Assembly (NCBI GenBank): GCA_963753185.1
Contig: CAVWBO010000007.1
Span: forward strand, 1 to 64,000
Direction: 5' to 3'
DNA: 64,000 bases
Source of the DNA: SZUA-442 sp963753185
GTDB lineage: Bacteria; Actinomycetota; Acidimicrobiia; Spongiisociales; UBA5794
Made by a program: the position numbers and the translations under genes
Shown here: piece after piece, positions 42,054 to 51,560 of the stretch
Position numbering within the stretch: position 1 is the first letter of the stretch
Layout of the letters: every line of letters starts with the position of its first letter
The notes under the pieces: model-generated
The model's database searches: none
The model's input: only the letters and a program-made list of their open reading frames with translations
What the model was told of the DNA's origin: nothing

Positions 42054-44795
42054 ATGTTGACGACGGCTCCCCCAACGGGCACGGTCACCTTCCTGTTCAC
42101 GGACATGGAGGGCTCGACGAGGTTGTGGGACGAGTTCCCGGCCGCCATGAACGAAGCCCTCACCCGCCACGACGAGATCCTCGCCGGTGTGGCGGAGGCA
42201 CACGACGGATACGTGTTCTCCCGGGCCGGAGATGGGTGGGGTGTCGCGTTTGCGTCCTCGGTCGAGGCAGTTCGAGCGGCACTGGAGGCCCAGCGGCGGA
42301 TTGCGGATGAGGAGTGGCCTCCTCCAATCGGTTCGATCAGGCTCCGGATGGGCCTCCATGCAGGGATAGCGAACCAGCGTGACGGGGATTTCTTCGGGAC
42401 TGCCGTCAACCGGGCGGCGAGGGTGTCGGCCGCTGCCAACGGTGGACAGGTGTTTCTGACCGAGGCGGTGCGCGCCCTCATCGCTGACGATCCGTCCGCC
42501 GATTGGCAGCTTCACGACCTCGGTGAGCATCGTCTCCGCGATCTCACGAGGGCCGAGCATCTGTGGCAGATCGCAGCCGCGGACCTCGACTCTCCGATCG
42601 CCGATCTGGCGCCTGTTTCGAGGGCAGGGAACCTCCCCGGACCCGGAGCCACCATCGTGGGGCGGAACGCCGAGATGGATGCTGTGGTATCAGACCTCGC
42701 ATCGTCACCCGTCGTCACCCTGGTCGGTGTCGGGGGAGTCGGCAAGACGACCCTTGCGCTCGAGGTGGCACGACGGTTGGGGACCGACGCACGCGACGGC
42801 GCCTGGTTCGTCGACCTCACCACGGTGGAGGATCCTGACGAGGTTCCGTCACGGGTCGCAGCAGCCCTCGGTGTCGCTCGCCGAGGGGACATCGGGGACC
42901 TCGAAGGTCTCGTCGACGCCCTTGCGACCGACGTGAGGATCATCGTGATCGACAACGCCGAGCACCTGATCGACCGCGTCGCGGAGGTCGTCGATCACAT
43001 CGCCACTCGAGCACATTCGGTCAAGCTGATCATCACCAGCCGTGAGCCCCTCTCCATCGGCACCGAGGTCGTCCACCGGATACCACCGCTCGACCTGCGC
43101 AGTGGCTCCGGAGCATCCCCGGCAGCAACCCTGTTCATCGAAAGGGCCCTCGTCGCCGCCCCCGACCTCGACGAGTCATCGTTCCCGCTCGACGTCGTCG
43201 AGCGCATCTGCGATCGCCTCGACGGACTGCCGCTCGCCATCGAACTCGCCGCCGCCAACGCCGAGACGATGACACCACCCGAGATCCTTCATGCGCTCGA
43301 GTCGGATCGCCTGACCATGCGATCGGGATCCCGGTCGGTGTCCCAACGACACCGATCGCTCGACGACCTGATCGCATGGTCGTACGAGCGACTCGATCCC
43401 ACCGGGCAGCGGGTGTTCGAGCGGCTGTCGATCTTCGTTGGCGGGTGCACGGCGGAGGCCGCCGAGGCCGTCTGTGGAGACGACACGATCGATGCCATCG
43501 CGGTGCGCAACGCCCTGCGGACCCTCGTGCGCAAGTCCATGGTCACCACGGACCGCAGCACGGGCTCCACACGGTTCACGATGCTCGAGACCCTCCGCGG
43601 GTATGCCAGGCACCGTTGCACGGAACTGGCCACCAACGCGGCGGCCGAGGAACGGCACGCTCGCTGGTATGCGTCCTTCTCCGAGGATGCGTTCGGTGGC
43701 CTCTCGAGCCCTGCAGAAGCGCAATGGCTGGCCGCAGCGATCCGGGAGCTGGAGAACCTGGAGCGGGCGGCGACCTGGGCTGCGACGAACGAGGAGTTCG
43801 ACATCCTCGGGAGCGTTGCCGTATGCCTCCCGACGATTCTCGAGTCGAAGTCACCTCCGGGTGTCGAGGGATGGATAGACCTCGCCCTCTCGGTCCTGCC
43901 GGCGGACCATCCAGGCCGCTTCGACTACTGCTTCGCCGCTGGGTACTTGGCTGTCTTCCGTGGCGACCTCCACGGTTGGAAGACCGTCATCGACGTCGGG
44001 ATCGCGGGGCTCGCTCACACGCCACGGGCCAAGGTGATGCGCGACGGCTTCCGGTTGATCGCTGCATTCTTCCTGGGCGAGATGGATGTCGTGATCGGAG
44101 ATTCCGAGGAAGCGAGCGAGGCAGCGTACGCACTGGGTGAGCACAGGCTGGCCGTGTCGCTCGCCGCCGACCTGGGTCTCGCGCTCTTCTACACAGGCGA
44201 GACCGACCGAGCGTGGGAGGTGGCCGAGGCCCTGCGCACGAGGGCCGAGTCAAGCGGTATCGCCACGACCCTCGCCTGGTCGATGTACCTGCTCGGAGAG
44301 CTGACGTCGGCGTCCGATCCGACGATGGCTGTCGAGTACCTCGAGGAGTCCGTCGAGTACGGCGTCTCGATCGACAACCAATTCGTCGTTGGGATCTCAC
44401 TGATCGCCCTCGCCTCGACGGCGGGACGCAACGACCAGACGGGCGTCGCCCTCGACGCGATCTACCGAAGCGTGAAGCTGTGGCACGGAGCTGGCAACCG
44501 CCCGCAATTCTGGACGGCGATTCGCAACCTCATCGAGATCCTCCACCGAATCGGCCACGATCGCGAGGCCCTCACCCTGCACCTCGCCAGCGAGGCAGCA
44601 GCGGATCAGGCACCGAAGCTGTTCGGTCCCTATGGGGACCTCTATCGGAGGATCGCCGCAGAGACCGCCGACGCCGTCGGCGACGCGGACCGGGCCGCCG
44701 CGGCGCATCGATCCCGCCGGATGGACTACCACGACACGGCGACGTACGCGCTCGCCGTCCTCACGGACATCATGACGTCACCCACGATGTCCTGA
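42054..44795 (+). CDS. Nucleotide cyclase-domain / NB-ATPase / TPR regulator
   Basis: A 913-residue signalling protein. Residues 5-180 form a class III cyclase domain (FLFTDMEGSTRLW, AGDGWGVAF, GTAVNRAARVSAAA). Both metal Asps are kept but the adenine-selecting Lys is missing. Residues 200-500 form a STAND-type ATPase with Walker A GVGGVGKTT and Walker B IIVIDNAEH. The rest is TPR-like. Unlike many relatives there is no C-terminal LuxR helix-turn-helix. It may couple ligand binding to cyclic nucleotide production, or be a catalytically silent scaffold. Confidence 0.88.
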   Translation: MLTTAPPTGTVTFLFTDMEGSTRLWDEFPAAMNEALTRHDEILAGVAEAHDGYVFSRAGDGWGVAFASSVEAVRAALEAQRRIADEEWPPPIGSIRLRMGLHAGIANQRDGDFFGTAVNRAARVSAAANGGQVFLTEAVRALIADDPSADWQLHDLGEHRLRDLTRAEHLWQIAAADLDSPIADLAPVSRAGNLPGPGATIVGRNAEMDAVVSDLASSPVVTLVGVGGVGKTTLALEVARRLGTDARDGAWFVDLTTVEDPDEVPSRVAAALGVARRGDIGDLEGLVDALATDVRIIVIDNAEHLIDRVAEVVDHIATRAHSVKLIITSREPLSIGTEVVHRIPPLDLRSGSGASPAATLFIERALVAAPDLDESSFPLDVVERICDRLDGLPLAIELAAANAETMTPPEILHALESDRLTMRSGSRSVSQRHRSLDDLIAWSYERLDPTGQRVFERLSIFVGGCTAEAAEAVCGDDTIDAIAVRNALRTLVRKSMVTTDRSTGSTRFTMLETLRGYARHRCTELATNAAAEERHARWYASFSEDAFGGLSSPAEAQWLAAAIRELENLERAATWAATNEEFDILGSVAVCLPTILESKSPPGVEGWIDLALSVLPADHPGRFDYCFAAGYLAVFRGDLHGWKTVIDVGIAGLAHTPRAKVMRDGFRLIAAFFLGEMDVVIGDSEEASEAAYALGEHRLAVSLAADLGLALFYTGETDRAWEVAEALRTRAESSGIATTLAWSMYLLGELTSASDPTMAVEYLEESVEYGVSIDNQFVVGISLIALASTAGRNDQTGVALDAIYRSVKLWHGAGNRPQFWTAIRNLIEILHRIGHDREALTLHLASEAAADQAPKLFGPYGDLYRRIAAETADAVGDADRAAAAHRSRRMDYHDTATYALAVLTDIMTSPTMS

Positions 44796-44826
44796 GACCT
44801 ACCGGCCATCTGCGACAATCCGGTGC

Positions 44827-46437
44827 ATGGCCAGGATGTATCCCGCCCGCCTGCCGGATTCGGCAGCCCCTTCCGAGAGGGTCGTGTTCCATGCCCTGGA
44901 GAAGCTGCCCGATCCGTGGCGAGTGTTCCACTCCGTTGCATGGCAGTCCGTGCGCAATGGCAAGCAGGGTGACGGGGAGGCCGACTTCGTGCTGGTCAAT
45001 CCGAAGCATGGCTTGATCGTCCTCGAGGTCAAGGGCGGATCCATCGAGATGGTCGACGGCGAGTGGAGGACGTCGGGGAAGGTGGGGACACACCGCATCG
45101 ACCCCATCGAGCAGGCAGTGTCGTCCAAGCACGCGCTCGTCACCTACCTTCGTGAGACGATCGAGGGCCTCCCGTGGATCGAGTCGGGGCATGCGGTCTG
45201 GTTCCCTGACATCAGGGTCAGCGGCGATCTGACGGCAGCGGCGCCCGACGAGCTCCTCCTCGATCGGGGGGATCTCTCGCGCCCGGTAGCGGCGATCAAC
45301 GACGTCGTCAACCGGTGGGGCATCCACAAGGCGATCCCCGACGAGGCCCTCGACCAGATCACGTCGCGCCTCGCCCCCACGATCACCGTACGTCACACAC
45401 TCGCCGACGACATCCAGGACGTGCACGCACGCCAGGTGGAGCTCACCGAGACCCAGCGCAGGGCGTTGGACGGCCTGAAGCGGGCGCGCCGGGTGCTCGT
45501 GTACGGAGGTGCCGGTACCGGCAAGACGGTCCTCGCTGCCGAACGGGCACGCCGCCTCGCGGCGGATGGATTCCGAGTCGTCCTCACCTGCTTCAACCGA
45601 CCCCTCGGCGACGCCCTGCGGAAGGAGTTCGAGGGCATCGATCTCGTCACGGCCGGGTCGTTCCACAGGCTGGCCCACGAGTGGATCACTGCGGCAGGGA
45701 TGGAGTTCCCTGACGAGCCGGACGCGACGTGGTGGGACGACCCTGCAGGGGAAGCGGTCCTCGAATCCTTCGCTGCGAACGGCTTCGAGGCCGATGCCAT
45801 CATCGTCGACGAGGGTCAGGACTTCGACGACTCGTGGTTCATGGCCCTCGAAGGCGCCATGGCGGAGCCCGACAGCGCCCTGTTCCTCGTGTTCGCGGAT
45901 CCGCACCAAGCCATCTACCGAGAAGGATGGGAGGCGCCGCCCGGAATGGTCGAGTACGAGCTGGACCTCAACTGCCGCAACACGAACCAGATCGCAGCGG
46001 TTGTCGCCCGCATCTACGGTGACGACCCTGCGCCTGGGGGAACCGACGGACCGGAACCGAGGTTCCTGCCCGTCGAATCACCCGAAGGCGTCGACAAGGC
46101 GCTTCGCGGTGAGCTCCACAGGCTCGTCAACGAGGGCAACGTCGGAACGCACGACGTGGTCGTGCTCACCCAGAACCGTGCAACGAGGGACCGCCTCATC
46201 GGAGTGACCCTCGCCGGCGTCCAGCTCGAAGCGATGGAGTCGCACTCGAACGGCGTCGCCGTCGAGACGATCCACCGCCACAAGGGCTTGGAGGCGGCGG
46301 CGGCGATCGTCATCCTCGAGCGCCTCGAGACGGACCGCGACCGCTCCCTCGCCTACATCGGCCTGTCGCGTCCGAGGGCACACCTCGCCGTCATCGGTCC
46401 CGCACCGGTGGGTGCGGCACTCGGCATGATCGGCTGA
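44827..46437 (+). CDS. NERD-domain UvrD-like helicase
   Basis: A 536-residue protein. Residues 15-130 form a NERD nuclease-related domain; the catalytic-type residues are seen in GEADFVLVNPKHGLIVLEVKGG. Residues 205-530 form a superfamily 1 helicase: Walker A GGAGTGKTVLA, Walker B IIVDEGQDF, the LDLNCRNT motif and the late ETIHRHKGLEA motif. It would process or repair DNA; some NERD-helicases occur in defence contexts, but no defence partner is adjacent. The ATG lies 31 nt after the preceding stop. Confidence 0.88.
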   Translation: MARMYPARLPDSAAPSERVVFHALEKLPDPWRVFHSVAWQSVRNGKQGDGEADFVLVNPKHGLIVLEVKGGSIEMVDGEWRTSGKVGTHRIDPIEQAVSSKHALVTYLRETIEGLPWIESGHAVWFPDIRVSGDLTAAAPDELLLDRGDLSRPVAAINDVVNRWGIHKAIPDEALDQITSRLAPTITVRHTLADDIQDVHARQVELTETQRRALDGLKRARRVLVYGGAGTGKTVLAAERARRLAADGFRVVLTCFNRPLGDALRKEFEGIDLVTAGSFHRLAHEWITAAGMEFPDEPDATWWDDPAGEAVLESFAANGFEADAIIVDEGQDFDDSWFMALEGAMAEPDSALFLVFADPHQAIYREGWEAPPGMVEYELDLNCRNTNQIAAVVARIYGDDPAPGGTDGPEPRFLPVESPEGVDKALRGELHRLVNEGNVGTHDVVVLTQNRATRDRLIGVTLAGVQLEAMESHSNGVAVETIHRHKGLEAAAAIVILERLETDRDRSLAYIGLSRPRAHLAVIGPAPVGAALGMIG

Positions 46438-46443
46438 GTGCGG

Positions 46444-46923
46444 TCAGGGAACGCCCCATCCCTCGAGGACTCCTGAGAGGCGATCGAGCAGCGGCGCCTG
46501 TGCGGGATTGACCAGCGGGTGCGCGTCGGCCAGGGTGAACCACTCGCCCCTGTCCACCTCGGGGAACTCCTGGATGCGTCCCGAGCTCGGTGGCCACTCC
46601 ATCGGAAAGGTGTTCGACACGAGTGATCGTGGGTCGATGTCGCCTTCGACAGCGAAAGCCACGACGCGCTTTCCACCCTTCTGTACCACCTCTCCGAGAT
46701 CCGTGAACTCGCCGGCTGGTGGAGCGTGACCGATCTCCTCGCCGAACTCCCTCACCGCCGCCTCGAGTGCCGTCTCGGATTGGGGGTCGAACTCCCCCTT
46801 CGGGATCGACCACGCTCCGAGGGACCTGTTCCTCCAGAAGGGGCCACCGGGGTGCACCAGGAACACCTCGATCACACGATCCCGCACCCGGTACACCAGC
46901 AACCCCGCACTCACACCCGCCAT
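46444..46923 (-). CDS. Nudix hydrolase
   Basis: A 159-residue protein with a Nudix box (GEFDPQSETALEAAVREF then GEEIG) supplying the REFGEE metal-binding helix. The N-terminal AGVSAGLLVYRV and AWSIPKGEF blocks are typical of the small MutT-like group acting on nucleoside diphosphate derivatives. The substrate is not known. It converges with the NERD-helicase gene, 6 bp apart, and diverges from the MarR/GbsR-type gene. Confidence 0.88.
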   Translation of the reverse strand: MAGVSAGLLVYRVRDRVIEVFLVHPGGPFWRNRSLGAWSIPKGEFDPQSETALEAAVREFGEEIGHAPPAGEFTDLGEVVQKGGKRVVAFAVEGDIDPRSLVSNTFPMEWPPSSGRIQEFPEVDRGEWFTLADAHPLVNPAQAPLLDRLSGVLEGWGVP

Positions 46924-47016
46924 CGCATCATTCTCGTCGTCTGTGGTGGCCCGACGCGCGGATGCGAGCCCTCGGGGACCAAGCGGATGGACGGATCGTC
47001 TCCAACCACGTGCTGC

Positions 47017-47054
47017 TTGACAGCCATTGTATTCGGAATATACTGAAAGTTCAG
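47017..47054 (+). promoter_or_regulatory. Sigma70-like promoter with two overlapping palindromes
   Basis: TTGACA (47017-47022) and TATACT (47039-47044) are spaced by 16 nt, close to the housekeeping consensus and the best promoter seen in the window. The palindrome TATTCGGAATA (47030-47040) overlaps the spacer and -10. A second, CTGAAAGTTCAG (47043-47054), covers the start-site region. A dimeric regulator bound there would block transcription, so autorepression by the next gene product is likely. Confidence 0.75.
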
Positions 47055-47063
47055 GAGACAGAG

Positions 47064-47549
47064 ATGGTCGAACCAACCGCCGATCAGCGTTTTGCCGAGG
47101 AGATGGGGCAGATCTTCGATCGGTGGTCCCTACCCCGCATGGCGGGCAGGGTCTGGGGCATCCTGCTGGTGAGCGACGAACCCGCCCTCTCGGCGCAGGA
47201 TCTCGTCACGCGTCTCCACGCGAGCGCAGGGTCGATCAGCGCAGCGACCCGCTACCTCCTCGATCACAGACTGATCGAGCGGGTTCGCCTCCCTGGCGAG
47301 CGCCGCGACTTCTTCCGGTTCGATCCGTCTGCTACCTATGCCATGTTCCAGCAGCGGATCGACGCAACCGCAGCCATGCACAGGGTCTTCGAGGTGGCTG
47401 AACCTCGTTTCGCAGACAGAACCGTCGCACAGGAGCGACTCAGTCAGCTCCATGACTTCTACGAATGGATGGAGATGCAGCTGAGAGCCCTCATGAAGGA
47501 ATGGAGGCAGCAGCATGCCGCGACACCAGGTGATCCCCCAGGCGTCTGA
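47064..47549 (+). CDS. MarR/GbsR-family transcriptional regulator
   Basis: A 161-residue winged helix-turn-helix protein. The recognition region spans PALSAQDLVTRLHASAGSIS to RYLLDHRLIERVRLPGERRD. The C-terminal helices with a DFYEWMEMQLRAL stretch probably dimerise. TCAGGAG precedes the ATG. It overlaps the ABC ATPase gene by 35 nt, so it heads the operon and likely controls it by autorepression through the two palindromes upstream. GbsR-like proteins often sense small hydrophobic compounds. Confidence 0.82.
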   Translation: MVEPTADQRFAEEMGQIFDRWSLPRMAGRVWGILLVSDEPALSAQDLVTRLHASAGSISAATRYLLDHRLIERVRLPGERRDFFRFDPSATYAMFQQRIDATAAMHRVFEVAEPRFADRTVAQERLSQLHDFYEWMEMQLRALMKEWRQQHAATPGDPPGV

Positions 47550-48330
47550 TCCCACGACGTCCACGAGGGGAGGTTTGTCGTTGCAGTCGGGGACGGTCCG
47601 CCATCCAACACCTGCGGATCACCGGGACCTGATCGTCCTCGAGGACGTCACCAGGCAATACGTCCTCGGCACCGTGACCGTCACTGCGCTCAGCCATATG
47701 GACCTCCACGTCGACGAGGGCGAGTTCGTGGTCGTCCTCGGTCCCTCCGGCAGCGGCAAGACGACCCTCATCAATCTGATCGGCGCCCTCGACACGCCAT
47801 CCGCCGGCTCGATCAGGGTCGGGGAAGTCGACGTGACCAACGCCACCCGCAAGGAGCTGTTCGAATACCGACGACGCCTCGTCAGCTTCATCTTCCAGAG
47901 CTTCAACATCTTCCCCGGCCTCACGGCCCGCGAGAACGTCCAGTTCGGCATCGACGCGTCCGGCAGGAACGACGGTGCCAGCGCAGATGCGTTCCTTGAA
48001 ATGGTCGGGCTCGGGGACCGGGCAGTCCACTTCCCGCACGAACTCTCCGGTGGGGAACAGCAGCGAGTCGCGATCGCGCGTGCCCTTGCGACGGGGAACC
48101 CGATCCTGCTCGCAGACGAACCGACAGGGGAGCTCGACTTCACGACGGGCGTCCAGATCCTCGAGCTGCTGCGAGAACAGGCCGGTCCGGACAAGGCGGT
48201 GGTCGTGGTCACCCACAATCGTGAGATTTCTCGCATCGCTGACCGTGTCGTCGAGTTGAGCAGTGGGCGCGTCGTCTCCGATGGCCCTCCTGTCGGAGGG
48301 CGAGCAGACGTCGCAGAGCTGCACTGGTAG
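47515..48330 (+). CDS. LolD/MacB-type ABC transporter ATP-binding protein
   Basis: A 271-residue ATPase with Walker A GPSGSGKTT, Q-loop FQSFNIF, signature LSGGEQQR and Walker B ILLADEPTGELD, followed by the switch His in VVTHNR. The N-terminal 35 residues before the domain are not typical; GGAGGCAGC ahead of the ATG at 47515 supports them, though a later start is possible. With the FtsX-type permease it should form a MacB/LolCDE-like system acting on lipoproteins, peptides or envelope stress rather than import. Confidence 0.9.
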   Translation: MPRHQVIPQASDPTTSTRGGLSLQSGTVRHPTPADHRDLIVLEDVTRQYVLGTVTVTALSHMDLHVDEGEFVVVLGPSGSGKTTLINLIGALDTPSAGSIRVGEVDVTNATRKELFEYRRRLVSFIFQSFNIFPGLTARENVQFGIDASGRNDGASADAFLEMVGLGDRAVHFPHELSGGEQQRVAIARALATGNPILLADEPTGELDFTTGVQILELLREQAGPDKAVVVVTHNREISRIADRVVELSSGRVVSDGPPVGGRADVAELHW

Positions 48331-48339
48331 GAGGCGAAC

Positions 48340-50790
48340 ATGCACAGCCTCACCCGGTGGATCACCTGGTCGTGGCGGGACCTGCGGGGTCACTGGCCGC
48401 GAGTCGTGGTCATCGCCCTCATCCTCGCCCTGGGGACCGGCGCCTACGCGGGTTTGTCCTCGAACGCCCGCTGGCGCCTCGCTTCGGCAGACCACAACTA
48501 CGACCTCCTCAACATGTACGACCTCCGGGTGCGGCTCGCTTCGGGCAGCCAGGTCGAGGAGGGTGCGCTTTCGGCATCGGTGGCGTCCATGGAGCACCCC
48601 GAGTGGGTCACGGCAGCCGAGGAGCGACTCGTGATGGCAACGCAAGTCGACGCCTCGGTCGACGGTGAGACCACCCTCGTGCGAGGCGTTGTCATCGGTG
48701 TCGAGGTGGACGAGCCAGGTGCACCAACGATCAATGTCGTCTACCCCGGTGCGGGTCGTGCGCTCACGCCTGAGGACGACGGTTCACCCGTGGGTCTGAT
48801 CGAACGCAACTTCGCTCTCTTCTACGACCTTCCGAGCACCACCACACTCCAGGTCGGTGGTGGCAAGGACCTCGCAATCATCGGCCACGCCATCACACCC
48901 GAGTACTTCATCGTCCAACCGGAGGGCGAGCTGTTCTTCTCGCAAGCCAACTATGCCGCCATCTTCACGTCGCTGAGCACCGCCCAATCAGTGACCGGCT
49001 CGATCGGCATGGTGAACGACATGGTCCTCACCCTCGCCGACGGAGTAGACCCCGACGCGGCAGCGGCCGAGCTGACGACGTCGCTTGCGACGACGCTCCC
49101 CCTCGTGGGCACCTCGATCATGCTCACCGAGGACGACCTCACACACACGATTGTGTACGAGGACGTCGAGAACGACCAGGTGTTCTTCAACATGCTCGCC
49201 GTGATCATCTTCATCGGCGCCGTCGCCGCGGCGTTCAATCTCACGAACCGGTTGGTCGAACAGCAACGCCGTGAGATCGGCATCGCCATGGCCCTCGGTC
49301 TTCCCCGCTGGAAGATCGCGCTTCGCCCGATGCTCGTCGGCATCCAGATCGCCGTGCTCGGCGTGGTGTTCGGTCTCGGCGTGGGTTGGCTGATCACCCA
49401 GGCCATGCGTGCTGCACTGGCGACACTCATCCCATTCGCCGAGTGGCTCACACCGTTCCAGACAGGGGTGTTCGTCACCGCCGCGCTCATCGGGTTCCTG
49501 ATTCCCCTCGTTGCGACCGCGATCCCCGTGTGGCGTGCCGTGCATGTTGCACCCGTCGACGCGATCCGTACCGGACACCTGGCATCCAGAGGTGGAGGTC
49601 TCGCCCCTGTCATCCAGCGGATCCCACTTCCTGGGGACACGTTCGCGGCGATGCCGTTCCGCAATCTCGTGAGGGCGCCGAGACGGGCGGCGCTCACCAT
49701 CGTCGGGATCGCCGCTGCGCTTTCGGCCCTCGTCATGATCGTTGGAGCCATCGACTCATTCGTCAACGCCATCGACCGCGGCGCAGAGGTCGCGACCGCA
49801 GGTGACCCCGACCGTGTGATCGTTGACCTCAGCACCCTGCTCCCCACCGACGATCCCACGTTGGATGCAATCACGCGAGTGGACGGCGTATCGGCCGCAA
49901 CGCCGGCCCTCCAAGTAGCTGGCGCACTCGTCGGCTCGGACATCGAATTCTCCGTTGCACTGCGATTCGTCGACTTCGACAACGACATCTTCCTCCCCGT
50001 CGCTTCCGACGGTGAGCTCCCCGAGGCGGGGGAGGTGATGCTGTCGACGAAGGCGGCGGCGGACCTCGGCGTCGGCGTCGGTGACAGGGTCATCGTCCGC
50101 CATCCCCGGCGCCAGGGAGCACTTGCTTTCACCCTCGTCGAAGCGCCGTACGTGGTATCAGGGATCCACGACCACCCCTTCCGCATCCACACCTATCTCC
50201 CGAAGGTTGCCGCCTCCGACATGGGTTTGGCGGGACTCGCAAATGCGGTGGACATCTCGCCCGAGCCAGGCGTCGCTGTCGGCGACCTCCAGCGCGCCCT
50301 GTTCACTTCGCCGTTGGTGGTGTCCGTGCAGCGCGCCGACAGCCAGGCGACGGTGATCAGGGACTTCCTCGACACCTTCATCGTGGTGTTCCAGCTCTTC
50401 GAGGTCGTGGTGCTCATCCTGGCGGTGCTCATCGCCTTCAACGCGGCGGGCATCAGCGTGGAGGAGCGAAGGCGGGAGCACGCCACGATGTTCGCCTACG
50501 GGGTTCCCCTCTGGAAGGCGGTGCGGGTCACGATGGTCGAGAGCCTGGCCATCGGAGTCATATCAACCGCTCTTGGCATCGTCGGTGGCCTTGGCCTGCT
50601 GTGGTGGTTCCTCAACGTTCTGGCCACCCAATCGATGCCGGAGATCGGGTTCGACGTTGTCCTCTCACCCGGGTCGCTGCTCGTCACTTTCGTCATCGGC
50701 GTCCTCGCCGTTGGCCTCGCACCGCTGCTCACCGCACCGCGGAGGCTCCGTCGAATGGACGTCCCGTCGACCCTGCGAGTCATGGAGTGA
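48340..50790 (+). CDS. FtsX-like ABC transporter permease
   Basis: An 816-residue permease with a TAGGAGG ribosome site. A first helix near residues 20-40 is followed by a MacB-like extracytoplasmic domain, a three-helix FtsX unit (about 280-405), a second extracytoplasmic domain (about 460-680) and a second FtsX unit (about 690-800). EQQRREIGIAMALGLPRW and VEERRREHATMFAYGVPLW are the two coupling segments. It pairs with the preceding ATPase. Confidence 0.9.
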   Translation: MHSLTRWITWSWRDLRGHWPRVVVIALILALGTGAYAGLSSNARWRLASADHNYDLLNMYDLRVRLASGSQVEEGALSASVASMEHPEWVTAAEERLVMATQVDASVDGETTLVRGVVIGVEVDEPGAPTINVVYPGAGRALTPEDDGSPVGLIERNFALFYDLPSTTTLQVGGGKDLAIIGHAITPEYFIVQPEGELFFSQANYAAIFTSLSTAQSVTGSIGMVNDMVLTLADGVDPDAAAAELTTSLATTLPLVGTSIMLTEDDLTHTIVYEDVENDQVFFNMLAVIIFIGAVAAAFNLTNRLVEQQRREIGIAMALGLPRWKIALRPMLVGIQIAVLGVVFGLGVGWLITQAMRAALATLIPFAEWLTPFQTGVFVTAALIGFLIPLVATAIPVWRAVHVAPVDAIRTGHLASRGGGLAPVIQRIPLPGDTFAAMPFRNLVRAPRRAALTIVGIAAALSALVMIVGAIDSFVNAIDRGAEVATAGDPDRVIVDLSTLLPTDDPTLDAITRVDGVSAATPALQVAGALVGSDIEFSVALRFVDFDNDIFLPVASDGELPEAGEVMLSTKAAADLGVGVGDRVIVRHPRRQGALAFTLVEAPYVVSGIHDHPFRIHTYLPKVAASDMGLAGLANAVDISPEPGVAVGDLQRALFTSPLVVSVQRADSQATVIRDFLDTFIVVFQLFEVVVLILAVLIAFNAAGISVEERRREHATMFAYGVPLWKAVRVTMVESLAIGVISTALGIVGGLGLLWWFLNVLATQSMPEIGFDVVLSPGSLLVTFVIGVLAVGLAPLLTAPRRLRRMDVPSTLRVME

Positions 50791-51017
50791 TCCCTCGACA
50801 GTCCTGAGACCGCTGGGAGGTGGGATGCGTTGAGCCTGCCCTCACGATCAGTCGATCACCAGTCGATCACGACGGCGTGGTACGACTCCTCGGAACAGCC
50901 AAACAGTGGTGTTCCGGATGCACGTGGTACGCGACGGACGCCGGGTCGTGTCGGTGTCGCGTTCAATTGATCGGGAGTATGTTTGGGGTGAGGCTTCGAG
51001 AGCGAGGAGGTTTGGCA

Positions 51018-51461
51018 GTGTCTCCCGCACGAGAGCGCTGGTATCGGGGTCTGTTCTGGACCGCAGCGGTGTACGACATCGTCCTCGGCGTCACGTTCCT
51101 GTTCTTCTACCGACCCGTGTTCGAATGGCTCGGTGTCGAGGACACCCTGCCCGAGCACACGAGCTACATCTCCCTCGTCGCTGCGTTCCTGTTCGTGATC
51201 GGCGTCGCGTACGTGCTGATCGCCGTAGGCGACCTCGTTCGCAACCGCGACCTGATCACCGTCGGGATCCTGTACAAGGTCGCCTACTTCTCGGTCGCGC
51301 TGTGGTACCTCATCGGAGGGGTGTATCCGCACATCATCTTCTTCGTGGTGTTCGGTGTCGCCGATGCCCTCTTCGCGATCGCGATGCTCGAGTGCCGCGT
51401 CCACATCGGTCGGTACGAGCGAATCTGGATGGATGGCCCCCTCGACGCGGCAGCCGGGTGA
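51018..51461 (+). CDS. Four-helix membrane protein
   Basis: A 147-residue protein. AGGAGG lies 8 nt before the GTG at 51018, which fixes this start; the in-frame sequence upstream is not protein-like. Four hydrophobic helices span most of the length (about 15-35, 50-75, 85-100 and 105-125). I cannot name a family. It stands after a 227-bp gap in which no feature is evident, and converges with a large lipoprotein gene. Confidence 0.72.
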   Translation: MSPARERWYRGLFWTAAVYDIVLGVTFLFFYRPVFEWLGVEDTLPEHTSYISLVAAFLFVIGVAYVLIAVGDLVRNRDLITVGILYKVAYFSVALWYLIGGVYPHIIFFVVFGVADALFAIAMLECRVHIGRYERIWMDGPLDAAAG

Positions 51462-51560
51462 CGTCCCTGTAACGGCTGTCGCACGGGGCTCGTCGCAACG
51501 CGATGGGGCACCATCCCTGTCACCCCGGTCAACGGTGAGACACGATCCTGAACCGTCGCG

